DNA from: Chloroflexota bacterium
GTDB lineage: Bacteria; Chloroflexota; Ktedonobacteria; Ktedonobacterales; JADMIN01
Assembly: GCA_021323855.1 (NCBI GenBank)
Contig: JAJPKE010000024.1
Coordinates: forward strand, 62,001 to 126,000
DNA: 64,000 nt
Reading direction: 5' to 3'
Positions within the stretch are counted from its first letter, which is position 1; every line of letters begins with the position of its first letter. Of the stretch, positions 31,459 through 40,488 are shown piece by piece. A program made the position numbers and the translations under genes. The notes beneath the pieces are model-generated. The model was not told the DNA's origin. It did not search any database and saw nothing but the letters and a program-made list of their open reading frames with translations.

Positions 31459-32259
31459 ATGTCATCCACCGCCTTCTTCGAGTTGCTGGCGTGCATCGCC
31501 GCGCTCATCGCCGCGCTTTTCATCTTCGACCAGCACGTCCATCGTCCGCGCCCTTATAAACTGATGTGGACCCTGGGGCTGCTCTTCTATGGTATCGCGG
31601 CGGGCGCCGCCTTTGCTGGCAGCGCGAACCACTGGACGGTCACCGAATACAAAGTCTGGTACTTCTTCGGTGGCATCCTCACCGCCATCTATCTGGGCAT
31701 GGGATCGTTCTATCTGCTTGGTCCGCGCCGCATTGCCAACATCCTGACGGGCATTGTGGCGCTGCTCTCGCTCTACGCCGCCATCCGCATCCTCACCTAT
31801 AGCGTGCCCGCCGACACCGCCGCGAAACTGGCGACCGCTTCGACAACCCAGGTGACCAATGTCAGCGCCTTCCAGGTATTGCCGGGCGACCTCAGCCTCG
31901 TCGCCATTCTGATGAATATTCCAGGCGCGCTCTTCCTCTTCGGCGGCGCGGTCTGGAGCGCCTGGACGTTCGTGCGCAGGCACACACCCGGCTATCGCGT
32001 GCTATCTATGGCGCTATTGGCGCTGGGCGCGGTGGTGCCGAGCATCACCACCGGTTTGCAACGCCTGGGCTATAGCAGCGGCGCGGCGCTGGGCGAATTT
32101 TTGGGCGCGCTTTGCCTGCTGGCGGGGCTGCTCATCAGCCTGGATGTCTTCACTGTCTTCCGCATCCCATTCACGTCTATCGTGCTGCACGAGCGCCGCC
32201 AGCCCGCTGCGCAGGCAGCACAAACGACACAAACGACACAAACCGCGCAATCACATTAA
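31459..32259 (+). CDS. Multi-pass membrane protein of unknown function
   Basis: 266 residues with about seven or eight hydrophobic helices, beginning with FFELLACIAALIAALFIFD and ending in GALCLLAGLLISLDVFTVF. A conserved-looking HRPRPYKLMWTLGLLFYGIAAGAAFAG block follows the first helix. The C-terminal tail is a short QTTQTTQTAQ repeat. I do not recognise the family. AGAGGGG lies before the ATG; the frame is open further up but without membrane character. cdc48 follows 57 bases downstream and may share the transcript. Confidence 0.75.
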   Translation: MSSTAFFELLACIAALIAALFIFDQHVHRPRPYKLMWTLGLLFYGIAAGAAFAGSANHWTVTEYKVWYFFGGILTAIYLGMGSFYLLGPRRIANILTGIVALLSLYAAIRILTYSVPADTAAKLATASTTQVTNVSAFQVLPGDLSLVAILMNIPGALFLFGGAVWSAWTFVRRHTPGYRVLSMALLALGAVVPSITTGLQRLGYSSGAALGEFLGALCLLAGLLISLDVFTVFRIPFTSIVLHERRQPAAQAAQTTQTTQTAQSH

Positions 32260-32316
32260 TCGAAAAATGATCGTCATACCTCGCAACATCTGGCGACTCC
32301 AAGACGTAAGTAGGGC

Positions 32317-34518
32317 ATGAGTACCGCCGAAGATGAGGTCAGAACCTCAACCGCATTACAATTGACCGCTATCGAAGGGATAGGCGTGCCGCGTGGCGTC
32401 GCCTACGCCAGCCCCGCCGCGCTGGATGCACTGGACTGCGCAGCGGGTGATGTCGTCTTGATACAGGGCGCCCGTGCCACCGTGGCGCGTTTATACCCCT
32501 GGCCGGTTGAGGAGCAGCGTCAGGCGGGCATTGAACTTGACCCTCGCGCTACCAACGATCACTCGCTAGCGATGGAGGGGCTGGTGCGGCAGAACGCAGG
32601 CGCGGCGCTGGGCGACCTCGTGACCGTTCGCCCATGCGGTGTGCAGCAGGCCATCAGCGCGGCGCTGGTGCCTGTGGCCGGCGCTGCTTCGCTGAATGAC
32701 ATTGAGCTACGGCATGTAGCGCGTTCGCTCAAAGGGCTGGCCGTTGTCGCAGGCGATCTGGTGCGCGTGCCGGGGCTGGGGCTTTCGGCGCGCGAGTTTC
32801 AAGTGCTGGCGACCAATCCCGCCAGCGCTGTCACGCTTGAGCCGGGCACCAGCCTGCGCATTCAAGCCCAGGGCGCGATGACCGCGCCACGCAGCAGCCA
32901 GATCACCTATGAAGATGTCGGTGGGCTGGGCCGCGAGTTACAGCATGTACGCGAACTGATCGAACTGCCACTGAAACACCCCGAACTCTTCGACCGCCTC
33001 GGCATCGAAGCGCCTAAAGGGGTGCTGCTCTACGGCCCGCCGGGCACCGGCAAGACGCTGATCGCCCGCGCTGTCGCCTCGGAATCCAGCGCGCGTTTCT
33101 TCAGCATCAGCGGACCTGAAATCATAGATAAGTTCTACGGCGAGAGCGAGGCGCACCTGCGCCGCGTCTTCACTGACGCCCAGAAAAACGCTCCAAGTGT
33201 CATCTTCCTGGATGAGATAGATGCGATTGCCCCCAAACGTTCTGAGGTCTGGGGTGAAGTAGAAAAGCGCGTCGTGGGGCAGCTATTGACCTTGATGGAT
33301 GGGCTGCGTTCGCGTGGGCAGGTGATGGTCGTCGGCGCGACCAACCGGCAAGACGCGCTCGACCCGGCGCTACGCCGTCCGGGACGCTTCGACCGCGAGA
33401 TCAGCCTGCACGCGCCAGACTTATCGGGTCGCGTGGAGATTCTGCGCATCCATAGCCGCGACATGCCGCTGGCGCATGACGTGGATTTGCAAGAGGTGGC
33501 ACGCATCACGCCAGGCTTCGTAGGCGCAGATTTGGCGGCGCTCTGCCGTGAATCGGCGATGGCGTCGCTGCGCCGCACCTTCCCACGCGCTGTGCTGACC
33601 AGCGGCAGCATCCCCACTGAACATCTGCTGGCGCTCACCGTTACGATGGATGACTTTGTAGAGGCGCTCAAAGGCATCGAGCCGTCCGCCGCGCGTGAGG
33701 TTGCTGTGGAACTGGCGCGCACGTCGTGGGAGGATGTCGGCGGGCTGGACGACGTGAAACGCACGCTCACCGAGACTATCGAGTGGCCGCTACGTTATCC
33801 CGATATTTATGCTGCGATGGACCTCGACCCTTCGCGTGGGGTGCTGCTCAGCGGTCCGCCGGGCACCGGCAAGACGCTGATCGCCCGCGCGCTGGCAACC
33901 GCCTGCCAGGCGAACTTCATCTCAGTGAAAGGGCCGGAACTGCTCTCGAAGTGGCTGGGCGAATCCGAACGCGGCGTGCGCGAGACCTTCCAACGCGCGC
34001 GACAGGTGGCGCCGTGCGTCCTCTTCCTGGACGAACTAGACGCGCTGGCTCCGGCGCGCGGCGCGATGTTCAACGGCATCTCCGACCGCATCATCGGCCA
34101 GTTACTCACGGAACTGGATGGCATCGAGAACCGGCGCGGCGTGATCGTCGTCGCGGCGACCAACCGCCCGGAACTGGTGGACGCGGCGGTGCTGCGCTCT
34201 GGCCGCATTGACACGCTAATCGAGCTGCCGATGCCGGACCGCGCCGCGCGCAAAGCGATCTTTGCGATTCACCTGCGTCACCGCCCCGTCGCCTCCAACG
34301 TCTCGCTGGATACGCTTGCCAAGCGCACGATTGACTTCTCCGGCGCGGACATCGAAAACGCCTGCCGTCGTGCTGCCAATCTGGCGCTCTCGGAGTGGCT
34401 ACGGGCGCGTGGCGCGGGCGGCGTGTCAGCGTTGCCGGGCGCGCTCGCAAGCGCCAACTTCCCTGAAATCCAGATGCGCCACTTCGAGGCAGCCTTCAAC
34501 GAGATACGCGAACACTAA
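32317..34518 (+). CDS. CDC48/VAT-type double AAA ATPase
   Basis: 733-residue AAA+ unfoldase. N-domain about residues 1-190 (double-psi barrel and clam part), D1 about 200-440 and D2 about 470-725. Each AAA domain has Walker A GPPGTGKT (near residues 240 and 514) and Walker B (VIFLDEIDAI; VLFLDELDAL). Pore loops read KFYGESE in D1 and KWLGESE in D2, close to archaeal VAT. Arginine-finger blocks are RRPGRFDRE (D1) and LRSGRIDT (D2). The protein is thus full length and probably active in pulling proteins apart. Its substrates and any peptidase partner are not visible here. The type is commoner in archaea and eukaryotes. Confidence 0.92.
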   Translation: MSTAEDEVRTSTALQLTAIEGIGVPRGVAYASPAALDALDCAAGDVVLIQGARATVARLYPWPVEEQRQAGIELDPRATNDHSLAMEGLVRQNAGAALGDLVTVRPCGVQQAISAALVPVAGAASLNDIELRHVARSLKGLAVVAGDLVRVPGLGLSAREFQVLATNPASAVTLEPGTSLRIQAQGAMTAPRSSQITYEDVGGLGRELQHVRELIELPLKHPELFDRLGIEAPKGVLLYGPPGTGKTLIARAVASESSARFFSISGPEIIDKFYGESEAHLRRVFTDAQKNAPSVIFLDEIDAIAPKRSEVWGEVEKRVVGQLLTLMDGLRSRGQVMVVGATNRQDALDPALRRPGRFDREISLHAPDLSGRVEILRIHSRDMPLAHDVDLQEVARITPGFVGADLAALCRESAMASLRRTFPRAVLTSGSIPTEHLLALTVTMDDFVEALKGIEPSAAREVAVELARTSWEDVGGLDDVKRTLTETIEWPLRYPDIYAAMDLDPSRGVLLSGPPGTGKTLIARALATACQANFISVKGPELLSKWLGESERGVRETFQRARQVAPCVLFLDELDALAPARGAMFNGISDRIIGQLLTELDGIENRRGVIVVAATNRPELVDAAVLRSGRIDTLIELPMPDRAARKAIFAIHLRHRPVASNVSLDTLAKRTIDFSGADIENACRRAANLALSEWLRARGAGGVSALPGALASANFPEIQMRHFEAAFNEIREH

Positions 34519-34537
34519 ATGCACATTGAGAATAAAT

Positions 34538-34588
34538 AGTACAGAAGAGTAGGCCGGTGATTTGATTTCCCGACCTACTCTTCGTACT
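34538..34588 (+). terminator. Hairpin after cdc48
   Basis: AGTAC-A-GAAGAGTAGG pairs with CCTACTCTTCGTACT, 15 bp with one bulged A, 20 bases after the stop. No T-run follows, so Rho-independent action is uncertain. Confidence 0.5.
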
Positions 34589-34882
34589 GCGAGGTACACT
34601 GGAACTAAAACACACAGTTATAGCTTTGCCCATCGTCCGTTATATCCATCAAGTGGTATGCGCTATCCAATTTTTGCCTGCGCTTGCTGCTCTGTTCCCT
34701 GTATGTCGTCTATTTATTCTTTGCTTTTTCGCGTTCCGCAACCCTTGTTAGTAGGTCGTTCATTTAATTTTCGCCCGGCCATCTGCTTCTGATGAAGATG
34801 CGTCTTTCTGAAGATAGATCGCTTTAGACAGATCACGTTTGCCATCGCGCTGGCCGGGCCATTGTCTCTACGAGGCAGGTTT
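34589..34882 (+). other. Long structured leader before the beta-helix genes
   Basis: About 290 bases with no gene. GCCCGGCCA (34773-34781) and TGGCCGGGC (34851-34859) form a 9-bp stem enclosing small hairpins (CTTC-TGAT-GAAG near 34786). It may be a structured 5' leader. I recognise no riboswitch class; c-di-GMP motifs were looked for and not found. Confidence 0.35.
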
Positions 34883-36001
34883 ATGCGAAAACCACTCTAC
34901 GCACTCGCTATCTCGCTCCCCCTTACTGCGCTGATTCTCGTTGCAGGTCTCACATTTGGCCGCGCGGGCGGCGCGCACGCAGCGGCGGTGTGTACGCCAA
35001 CCGGCTACATGCGTGACAACATCAACATGACCGCCGCGATCATCAATCCAACGAGCATTGTCCGCTCGCGTGTCAATGCCACCGGCTGCAACATTGGCGT
35101 CTACTATGGCCCTGGCTCCACTGGTACCGTCAATGGCGCAGAAATCTTCGGCGCCAATTATTTCGGCGTTGTCAACAACGGCGGCACGGTGACAGTCACG
35201 CATGCGCGTATCCATGACATCGGCGAATCGCCCTTCAACGGCGACCAGCACGGCGTCGGCATCTATTTCGTGGATGGCAGCAGCGCGAAGGGCAAAATCA
35301 ACGCCAACATCGTGTGGAGCTACCAGAAGGGCGGCATCGTCGTCAACGGTATCGGTAGCCAGGCAACCATCACCAACAATATCGTCATTGGCAATGGCCC
35401 GGTGGACTATATTGCGCAGAATGGCATCGAGGTTGGCGACGGCTCAACCACGACCGTCACCGCTAATATCGTCGCTGGCAACTCCTATACCGGCTCCGGG
35501 CTGGCCTCGTCCGGTGGCATTCTACTCTGGGGTGGCTCCTGCTATGGCGCGGCGGTTACGACCAACACCGTCATCTCCGGCAACACGCTGATTGGCAATG
35601 ATGTCGGCGTCTATCTCTCCAACCTCGACACCGACCCCAACAACGCCAATAATTGCATACCAACCGCGACGACGACCACCGACACCGCCTCGAAGAACGT
35701 CATCAGCAACGACGCCGTGACCAACACCAGCGGCTATGGCACCGCTGGCTCCGGCTATCAGGCGGGCGTCTCGGATCAGGGCACCAGCGACAAGATTATC
35801 AGCAACAACATCTGTGGCGTTGGCTATACGCCAGTGACGCCGCCGCCGTACCTCTATTACATTGATGTGACCGCAACGAACACTCCGTTCGAAAGCGGCA
35901 ACACGACGTGTAGCGGAGCGAACCCGCTCATCGTTTCGCACGCGCAGAGTATTGCCTCGCGCGCGCATCTCAGTGCTGCGCGGATATCAGCAGTGCGCTA
36001 G
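34883..36001 (+). CDS. Secreted right-handed beta-helix protein, paralogue 1
   Basis: 372 residues. Signal peptide LYALAISLPLTALILVAGLTF...AHA with cleavage before AAVCTPTG. The body consists of short parallel-beta-helix rungs (HGVGIYFVDGSSAKGKINANIVWS, GGIVVNGIGSQATITNNIVIGN, NGIEVGDGSTTTVTANIVAGN). It resembles pectate-lyase-like or surface-carbohydrate-binding folds; no catalytic residues can be named. Four to six cysteines could form disulfides. GAGGCAGG lies before the ATG. The next gene is a close paralogue. Confidence 0.8.
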   Translation: MRKPLYALAISLPLTALILVAGLTFGRAGGAHAAAVCTPTGYMRDNINMTAAIINPTSIVRSRVNATGCNIGVYYGPGSTGTVNGAEIFGANYFGVVNNGGTVTVTHARIHDIGESPFNGDQHGVGIYFVDGSSAKGKINANIVWSYQKGGIVVNGIGSQATITNNIVIGNGPVDYIAQNGIEVGDGSTTTVTANIVAGNSYTGSGLASSGGILLWGGSCYGAAVTTNTVISGNTLIGNDVGVYLSNLDTDPNNANNCIPTATTTTDTASKNVISNDAVTNTSGYGTAGSGYQAGVSDQGTSDKIISNNICGVGYTPVTPPPYLYYIDVTATNTPFESGNTTCSGANPLIVSHAQSIASRAHLSAARISAVR

Positions 36002-36092
36002 CCGCACACGACGCTAACCACGACATACAGGGAAACAGCGACTGAGGGCCATGCACACGCATACCAATACAACAGCATAATTGGGATGAACG

Positions 36093-37178
36093 ATGAATAA
36101 AACAACGAACAGGTTGCTCTATGCGCTGGCTGCGGCGCTGCCGGTTGCCGCGCTAGTAGTGGTGGCGCTGGTGAACTTTCATCCGGCATCCGGCGCTGAT
36201 GCCGCCGCCGTCTGCACGCCAACAGGCTTTATGCGCGACAACATCAACCTGACCGCTGCGCTGGTGAACCCCGCCAAAACGGTGCGTTCGCGCGTCAACG
36301 CCACCGGCTGCAACATCGGCGTCTACTACGGCCCCGGCTCTTCCGGCACCGTCAACTCAGCCGAAATCTTTGGAGCCAACTATTACGGCGTGGTCAATAA
36401 CGGCGGCAACGTCACCGTGACCCATGCGCGCATTCACGATATCGGTGAATCGCCCTTCAATGGCGACCAGCACGGCGTCGGTATCTACTTTGCGTATGGC
36501 AGCGGCGCCACGGGCAAAATCAATGGCAATACCATCTGGAATTACCAGAAGGGCGGCATTGTTGTCAACGGCACGGGCGACAGCGCCAGCATCACTAACA
36601 ATGTTGTGGTCGGGCTTGGTCCCATCGGTTTCATCGCGCAGAACGGCATCCAGGTGGGGTATGGCGCCTCGGTCAGCGCCATCAAAGGCAATATCGTCGC
36701 TGACAACTCTTACACCGGCTCCAGCACGGTAGACGGTGGCATTATCATCGTCGGCGGTCCTTGCTATGGCGCAGGTGACGCCTACACGGTGAACAGCGCC
36801 ATCAGCGGCAATATCTCGATCAACAACGATATCGGTATCTGGTTGACTAACCTCGACGCGAACTGCAATCCCGACAGCACGGCGACGAATATCGCAGTCG
36901 CCAAAAATGTCGTGACCGACGATGGTGTGACGAACGGCTACGTCTATCAGGCAGGGGTAGCGGACCAGGGCGACGGCGATAGCATCACCGGCAACAGCAT
37001 TTGCGGGGTGGGCTATACGGCGACGGCCACGTATCCCAACCTCTACACGATTGACGTGACTGCGACGAACAATCCAACCGTCAGCGGCAATCTGACCTGC
37101 GGCAGCAGTTCCGCAATCAGCAGCCATGCGCAGGCACGGCATCTCCCCATTGCCAGGGCAATCAGTCTCGTCCACTGA
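36093..37178 (+). CDS. Secreted right-handed beta-helix protein, paralogue 2
   Basis: 361 residues, same design as paralogue 1: signal peptide (LLYALAAALPVAALVVVALV), then VCTPTGFMRDNIN, VRSRVNATGCNIGVYYGPG, HARIHDIGESPFNGDQHG and repeated right-handed helix rungs. The N-terminal 150 residues after the signal are nearly identical between the two, the C-terminal rungs and cysteine-bearing GGPCYGAG / SICGVGYT parts less so. The pair is a tandem duplication that has since diverged. ATG at 36093 follows GGGATGAACG. Function unknown. Confidence 0.8.
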   Translation: MNKTTNRLLYALAAALPVAALVVVALVNFHPASGADAAAVCTPTGFMRDNINLTAALVNPAKTVRSRVNATGCNIGVYYGPGSSGTVNSAEIFGANYYGVVNNGGNVTVTHARIHDIGESPFNGDQHGVGIYFAYGSGATGKINGNTIWNYQKGGIVVNGTGDSASITNNVVVGLGPIGFIAQNGIQVGYGASVSAIKGNIVADNSYTGSSTVDGGIIIVGGPCYGAGDAYTVNSAISGNISINNDIGIWLTNLDANCNPDSTATNIAVAKNVVTDDGVTNGYVYQAGVADQGDGDSITGNSICGVGYTATATYPNLYTIDVTATNNPTVSGNLTCGSSSAISSHAQARHLPIARAISLVH

Positions 37179-37253
37179 TAATATGTTTCGATGACTGAGA
37201 GCGAAGCCGCGCCGGACTGGAAACATCCTGCGCGGCTTTATTTTCATGACTCA

Positions 37254-37853
37254 CTATGCCACCTGCGCGACCAACTCATCGGCAGGCAATGGCTTGAGGA
37301 ACGACAGCAGATAGGGCACATCGTCCTCATCTTTGTCGAGCCAGGCCGCTTCATCGGCTTGCTGCAAAATCACCGGCATGCGGTCATGCACCGGCGCGAC
37401 GATTTCGTTGGGGGCGGTAGTGATGATGGTGAAAGTCTCGCGTCGCTCGCCGTTCGGGTCAATCCAGGTGTCGCAGAGACCAGCGAAGCCAAACATCTCA
37501 TCATCAGGGCGCGTAAACAGGTATTTGACCTTGCCGTGGGCCGTCGCCTGCCACTCATAGAAGCCGGTTGCCGGGATGATGCAACGCGAGACACGTAACG
37601 GCTTGCGGAATGACGGCTTCTGATCAATTCCTTCGGCGCGCGCATTGATCATTTTCTGGCCCACAGCGGGGTCTTTGGCCCAGGAGGGAATCAGCCCCCA
37701 GCGCATCAGTGTCGCCTGGCGATCCATCGTCACAACGGGCGCGAGCTGCGTCGGGCGCATATCGGCATTCGCCATCAGTTGCTGAAGCTGATTGACGGTG
37801 CCGAAACGATCAAAGATTTTGTTGGGATTCAGCAGAGCATATCGTCCGCACAT
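37254..37853 (-). CDS. SRAP-family (HMCES/YedK) abasic-site protein
   Basis: Crosslinks to abasic sites in single-stranded DNA through Cys2 and shields them. After Met removal the protein begins CGRYALLN, and the active-site Glu (ATGFYEW), Asn (INARAEG) and His (PVHDRMPVIL) blocks are all visible. 199 aa is usual. The ATG at 37853 is required by the Cys2 chemistry; a longer frame is rejected. It is a single gene. Confidence 0.93.
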   Translation of the reverse strand: MCGRYALLNPNKIFDRFGTVNQLQQLMANADMRPTQLAPVVTMDRQATLMRWGLIPSWAKDPAVGQKMINARAEGIDQKPSFRKPLRVSRCIIPATGFYEWQATAHGKVKYLFTRPDDEMFGFAGLCDTWIDPNGERRETFTIITTAPNEIVAPVHDRMPVILQQADEAAWLDKDEDDVPYLLSFLKPLPADELVAQVA

Positions 37854-37925
37854 TGGGATGCGCCTCACTTTCGGATATCACATTATACTATTCCGCTCCT
37901 GTGAGGCGCATCTGGAAACCATCCC

Positions 37926-37970
37926 TGGCTTCAGCTACACACTGCGTACTCCAGCTTTCAAAGCCGAGAG
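37926..37970 (-). repeat. Dispersed element B, partial copy 3
   Basis: GGCTTCAG, a gap, then CTTTCAAAGCCGAGAG match the start of element B (51230, 61671) in reverse orientation. The CGGCAGTTTACTGCCG end is missing, so this is a decayed or truncated copy. Confidence 0.55.
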
Positions 37971-37980
37971 TGAAGCGACC

Positions 37981-38844
37981 CTAATCAATGCGTGGCGGAC
38001 CCTGCCGGATGCGTGCGCGAACCTCGGCGTAGCCGTTCGGCTCCTCCCACATTGCCTCGGTCCACCATGTTGCGCCGGCCTCAGCATACGGGCGCACAAT
38101 GCCTGCTGCTTTTGCCAGATCGTCTCCGGGAGTTGTGCCCTCGATGACAATATCGAACGGCGCCGTCAACCCAGCCTGCGCGCGCTGCTCCTCAATTGAT
38201 TGGCGCATCTCACGAATGTCGCCACGCGTCATCTCGCCGAATGAGCCATCTGCGTTCATCTTGGCGGGCAGGATGCCATCCCACTGGAGCGCGCGCTGCA
38301 TAGACCTGGCACGCGGCCAAGCGCCAACCACCCAGATGGGCACACGCGGCGTCTGCACCGGCGGTGGAAGCAGCGTCATCTCCTGCACATGGAAATGTTC
38401 GCCATCGAAGCTGAACGGTTTCCCGCTCCACAGGCCCGCCATGATCGCCAGCCCTTCGTCGAGCAACTGCGCGCGCGTCTTGCGGTCCATCGCCTCGCTC
38501 ACCTTGTAGAAACCAGCGTCATCGCTGGCCGCACCCAGCCCAACCGAGAGTATGAGGCGGCCATTGGAGAGATGGTCAAGCGTCAGCGCCTCATGCGCCA
38601 GCTTCCAGGGCCGCCTGCGTGGGACAGCGGTAACAATGGGGCCGATGCGAACGCGCTCGGTGCGCATGGCTATCGCCGCCAGCATCACCCAGGGATCGAA
38701 GCTGGGAAACGGGCCGACCGTCGGCGTCTGGATAGAAATGCAATCGGGAATGAAAACGCCATCCCAGCCAGCCGCCTCAGCCTCATGCGCCAGTTCTGGA
38801 ATGGTGTGGACATCACCGTTCGGAATGACAAACCCGTAACGCAT
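37981..38844 (-). CDS. LLM-class flavin-dependent oxidoreductase
   Basis: 287-residue luciferase-like barrel protein: HEAEAAGWDGVFIPDCI, MRTERVRIGPIVTAVPRRRPWKLA, LDHLSNGRLILSVGLGAASDDAG and RVPIWVVGAWPRARSMQRAL. Unlike the first LLM gene it resembles the FMN-type members; cofactor is not certain. The ATG at 38844 opens directly with the barrel's first strand (MRYGFVIPNG). Substrate unknown. Confidence 0.88.
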   Translation of the reverse strand: MRYGFVIPNGDVHTIPELAHEAEAAGWDGVFIPDCISIQTPTVGPFPSFDPWVMLAAIAMRTERVRIGPIVTAVPRRRPWKLAHEALTLDHLSNGRLILSVGLGAASDDAGFYKVSEAMDRKTRAQLLDEGLAIMAGLWSGKPFSFDGEHFHVQEMTLLPPPVQTPRVPIWVVGAWPRARSMQRALQWDGILPAKMNADGSFGEMTRGDIREMRQSIEEQRAQAGLTAPFDIVIEGTTPGDDLAKAAGIVRPYAEAGATWWTEAMWEEPNGYAEVRARIRQGPPRID

Positions 38845-38978
38845 ACACGATACTCCTGCTCCACGAAACTCATGCTGATCGAGGACACACGAGGGAGTAT
38901 ATGTCTGCGTTGCGACATCCTATGTCATATTTGAGCGGCGATTAGCCATAGATGACTGCAACTTCAATGTACAATCCA

Positions 38979-39365
38979 TCAGGCGACAGGATGCTGCGCA
39001 GGCGTTTCTGCTGCTTCTGCTGTCTGGCCCTGCACTGGCTCGTTCTCTATGGCGGGTTTGCTCTCCACAACGGTCTCGCTCGCCGCCGATGCAGCCGTCT
39101 CCTGTGGCGTCGCGGTTTCCTGCTGATTGTTTGACATCGCCTGGCTGAACTGGCTCAGTGCGCCAAGCGCCGAGTTTGTCACCTTGTTCACCGGATCAGT
39201 GTCGCCACTGCTGATAAACGACCCCCAGTTCAGGTCTTTGGTGGACTCCCTGAACTCGCGCAGCGCCCGGCCCAGCGATGACCCCATCTCAATCATACGC
39301 TTGGGGCCGAACACGACCAGCGCCACTCCACAAATGATGAGTATCTCGAACCAATGGCCAAACAT
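38979..39365 (-). CDS. tatA: TatA/TatB-type translocase subunit
   Basis: Sec-independent export component: a short N-terminal membrane helix (WFEILIICGVALVVF), the hinge FGPKRMIEMG and an amphipathic helix SSLGRALREFREST, then a Gln/Ala/Glu-rich tail of about 80 residues. 128 aa is long for TatA and nearer TatB in length; the FGPKR hinge fits either. GGGAGGCATCCC precedes the ATG. No tatC is adjacent. An extended -10 lies 40 bases upstream. Confidence 0.88.
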   Translation of the reverse strand: MFGHWFEILIICGVALVVFGPKRMIEMGSSLGRALREFRESTKDLNWGSFISSGDTDPVNKVTNSALGALSQFSQAMSNNQQETATPQETAASAASETVVESKPAIENEPVQGQTAEAAETPAQHPVA

Positions 39366-39404
39366 GGGATGCCTCCCATCCTGCAAATCGGTGGTAACTG
39401 ATTA

Positions 39405-39413
39405 ACTATAGCA
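39405..39413 (-). promoter_or_regulatory. Extended -10 promoter of tatA
   Basis: Minus-strand TGCTATAGT (TG-n-TATAGT), about 40 bases before the start codon. Confidence 0.5.
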
Positions 39414-39663
39414 TACACCGCAGCGCCCAGAAATAGGTAAACGCGCTATCAGAAGTGACCGTCACCTGTCATTGACGGCTTTCACCGGCGGGACATATAC
39501 TCAGATATACTTACGGCAGTTGCGCCCAGCTCACGCCACGTTCTTGCGTCTGCGCATCACTATTCACTACGCTGTTCTAGGACGGCTAGCATGGCGGGGT
39601 AGCCACGCCACGTACTATCATTCAACAGATGATTTTATTGCTGGGATTTTCAGGAAGAGGCTC

Positions 39664-40413
39664 ATGAGCGGTCCAGGTGGATCAACCACAAAACGCGACG
39701 ACCGGCGCAACTCGCGCCGCGCGCAATTCGAGCAACGGCAGGCAGAACGCCGCCGCGAACGCGAGCGCAAGCTGCGCAACCAACGGATACGACGCTACTC
39801 AGTGGTCGGCGGCAGCATCGTCGCCTTCCTACTGATCGGATTCCTTGTCATCCATGCGGTTGTCGGCTCTGGCGGAACTTCAACCGGGAAAGTCAGTACC
39901 GGACCTTTCACCACGCCAGCCAATGGCGATACTCGCAACGGACTGAGTTGCTTGAACACAGAGGGCACAGCCGCCCACTACCATGCCTATCTGGCGATGT
40001 ATGTCAATGGGCTACAAGTCTCCATTCCGGCAGGTATCGGCATCGTCGCCCCGCCGGGGTATCCAGAGACGGCGCTCGCCTCAAACGGCAATCTGGTCTG
40101 CTACTACCCGCTACATGTGCATGCCGCAACGCCCAATGTCATTCACATCGAGTCGCCGGTGGCGGATAAGCAGTATACGCTGGGCATGTTCTTCGACATT
40201 TGGGGCCAGCCGCTCAGTTCGACGCAGGTGTGGAAGTACAAGGCCGATAGCGCACATCCGCTGACCTTCGAGGTCTTCGACGCCAGCGGCAAGCTAACGA
40301 AGGTGACGGGCAATCCGCGCGATATTGTCCTCCAGGCGCATCAAACGATTGTCGTGCTGTACAACAGCCCCAATGTTCAGCCGCAGCCCTTCACGCAGTG
40401 GAATGGCCTCTAG
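39664..40413 (+). CDS. Membrane-anchored extracytoplasmic protein of unknown function
   Basis: 249 residues. A very basic cytoplasmic N-terminus (RRAQFEQRQAERRRERERK, about residues 18-36) precedes one membrane helix (GGSIVAFLLIGFLVIHAVVG), then an extracytoplasmic domain with AHYHAYLAMYVNGL, CYYPLHVHA, VIHIESPVADKQYTLGMFFDIWGQPL. The paired His motifs (HYHAYL, LHVH) look like a metal site. I do not know a named family. The ATG at 39664 follows AGGAAGAGG. It ends in a strong terminator. Confidence 0.78.
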   Translation: MSGPGGSTTKRDDRRNSRRAQFEQRQAERRRERERKLRNQRIRRYSVVGGSIVAFLLIGFLVIHAVVGSGGTSTGKVSTGPFTTPANGDTRNGLSCLNTEGTAAHYHAYLAMYVNGLQVSIPAGIGIVAPPGYPETALASNGNLVCYYPLHVHAATPNVIHIESPVADKQYTLGMFFDIWGQPLSSTQVWKYKADSAHPLTFEVFDASGKLTKVTGNPRDIVLQAHQTIVVLYNSPNVQPQPFTQWNGL

Positions 40414-40443
40414 CCCTCAAACGATAGGTGATGAAACTATTCC

Positions 40444-40480
40444 AAATGGCCCTCCCGACAAGAGAGGGCCATTTCTTTTG
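40444..40480 (+). terminator. Rho-independent terminator
   Basis: AAATGGCCCTC and GAGGGCCATTT form an 11-bp stem with a nine-base loop, followed by CTTTTGT. It ends the anchored-protein gene, just before the convergent pentapeptide gene. Confidence 0.85.
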
Positions 40481-40488
40481 TCTCTCGC

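Noticed and set aside
34589..34882. c-di-GMP or other riboswitch in the long leader
   Set aside because: The conserved riboswitch cores are absent; only long-range pairing is visible.
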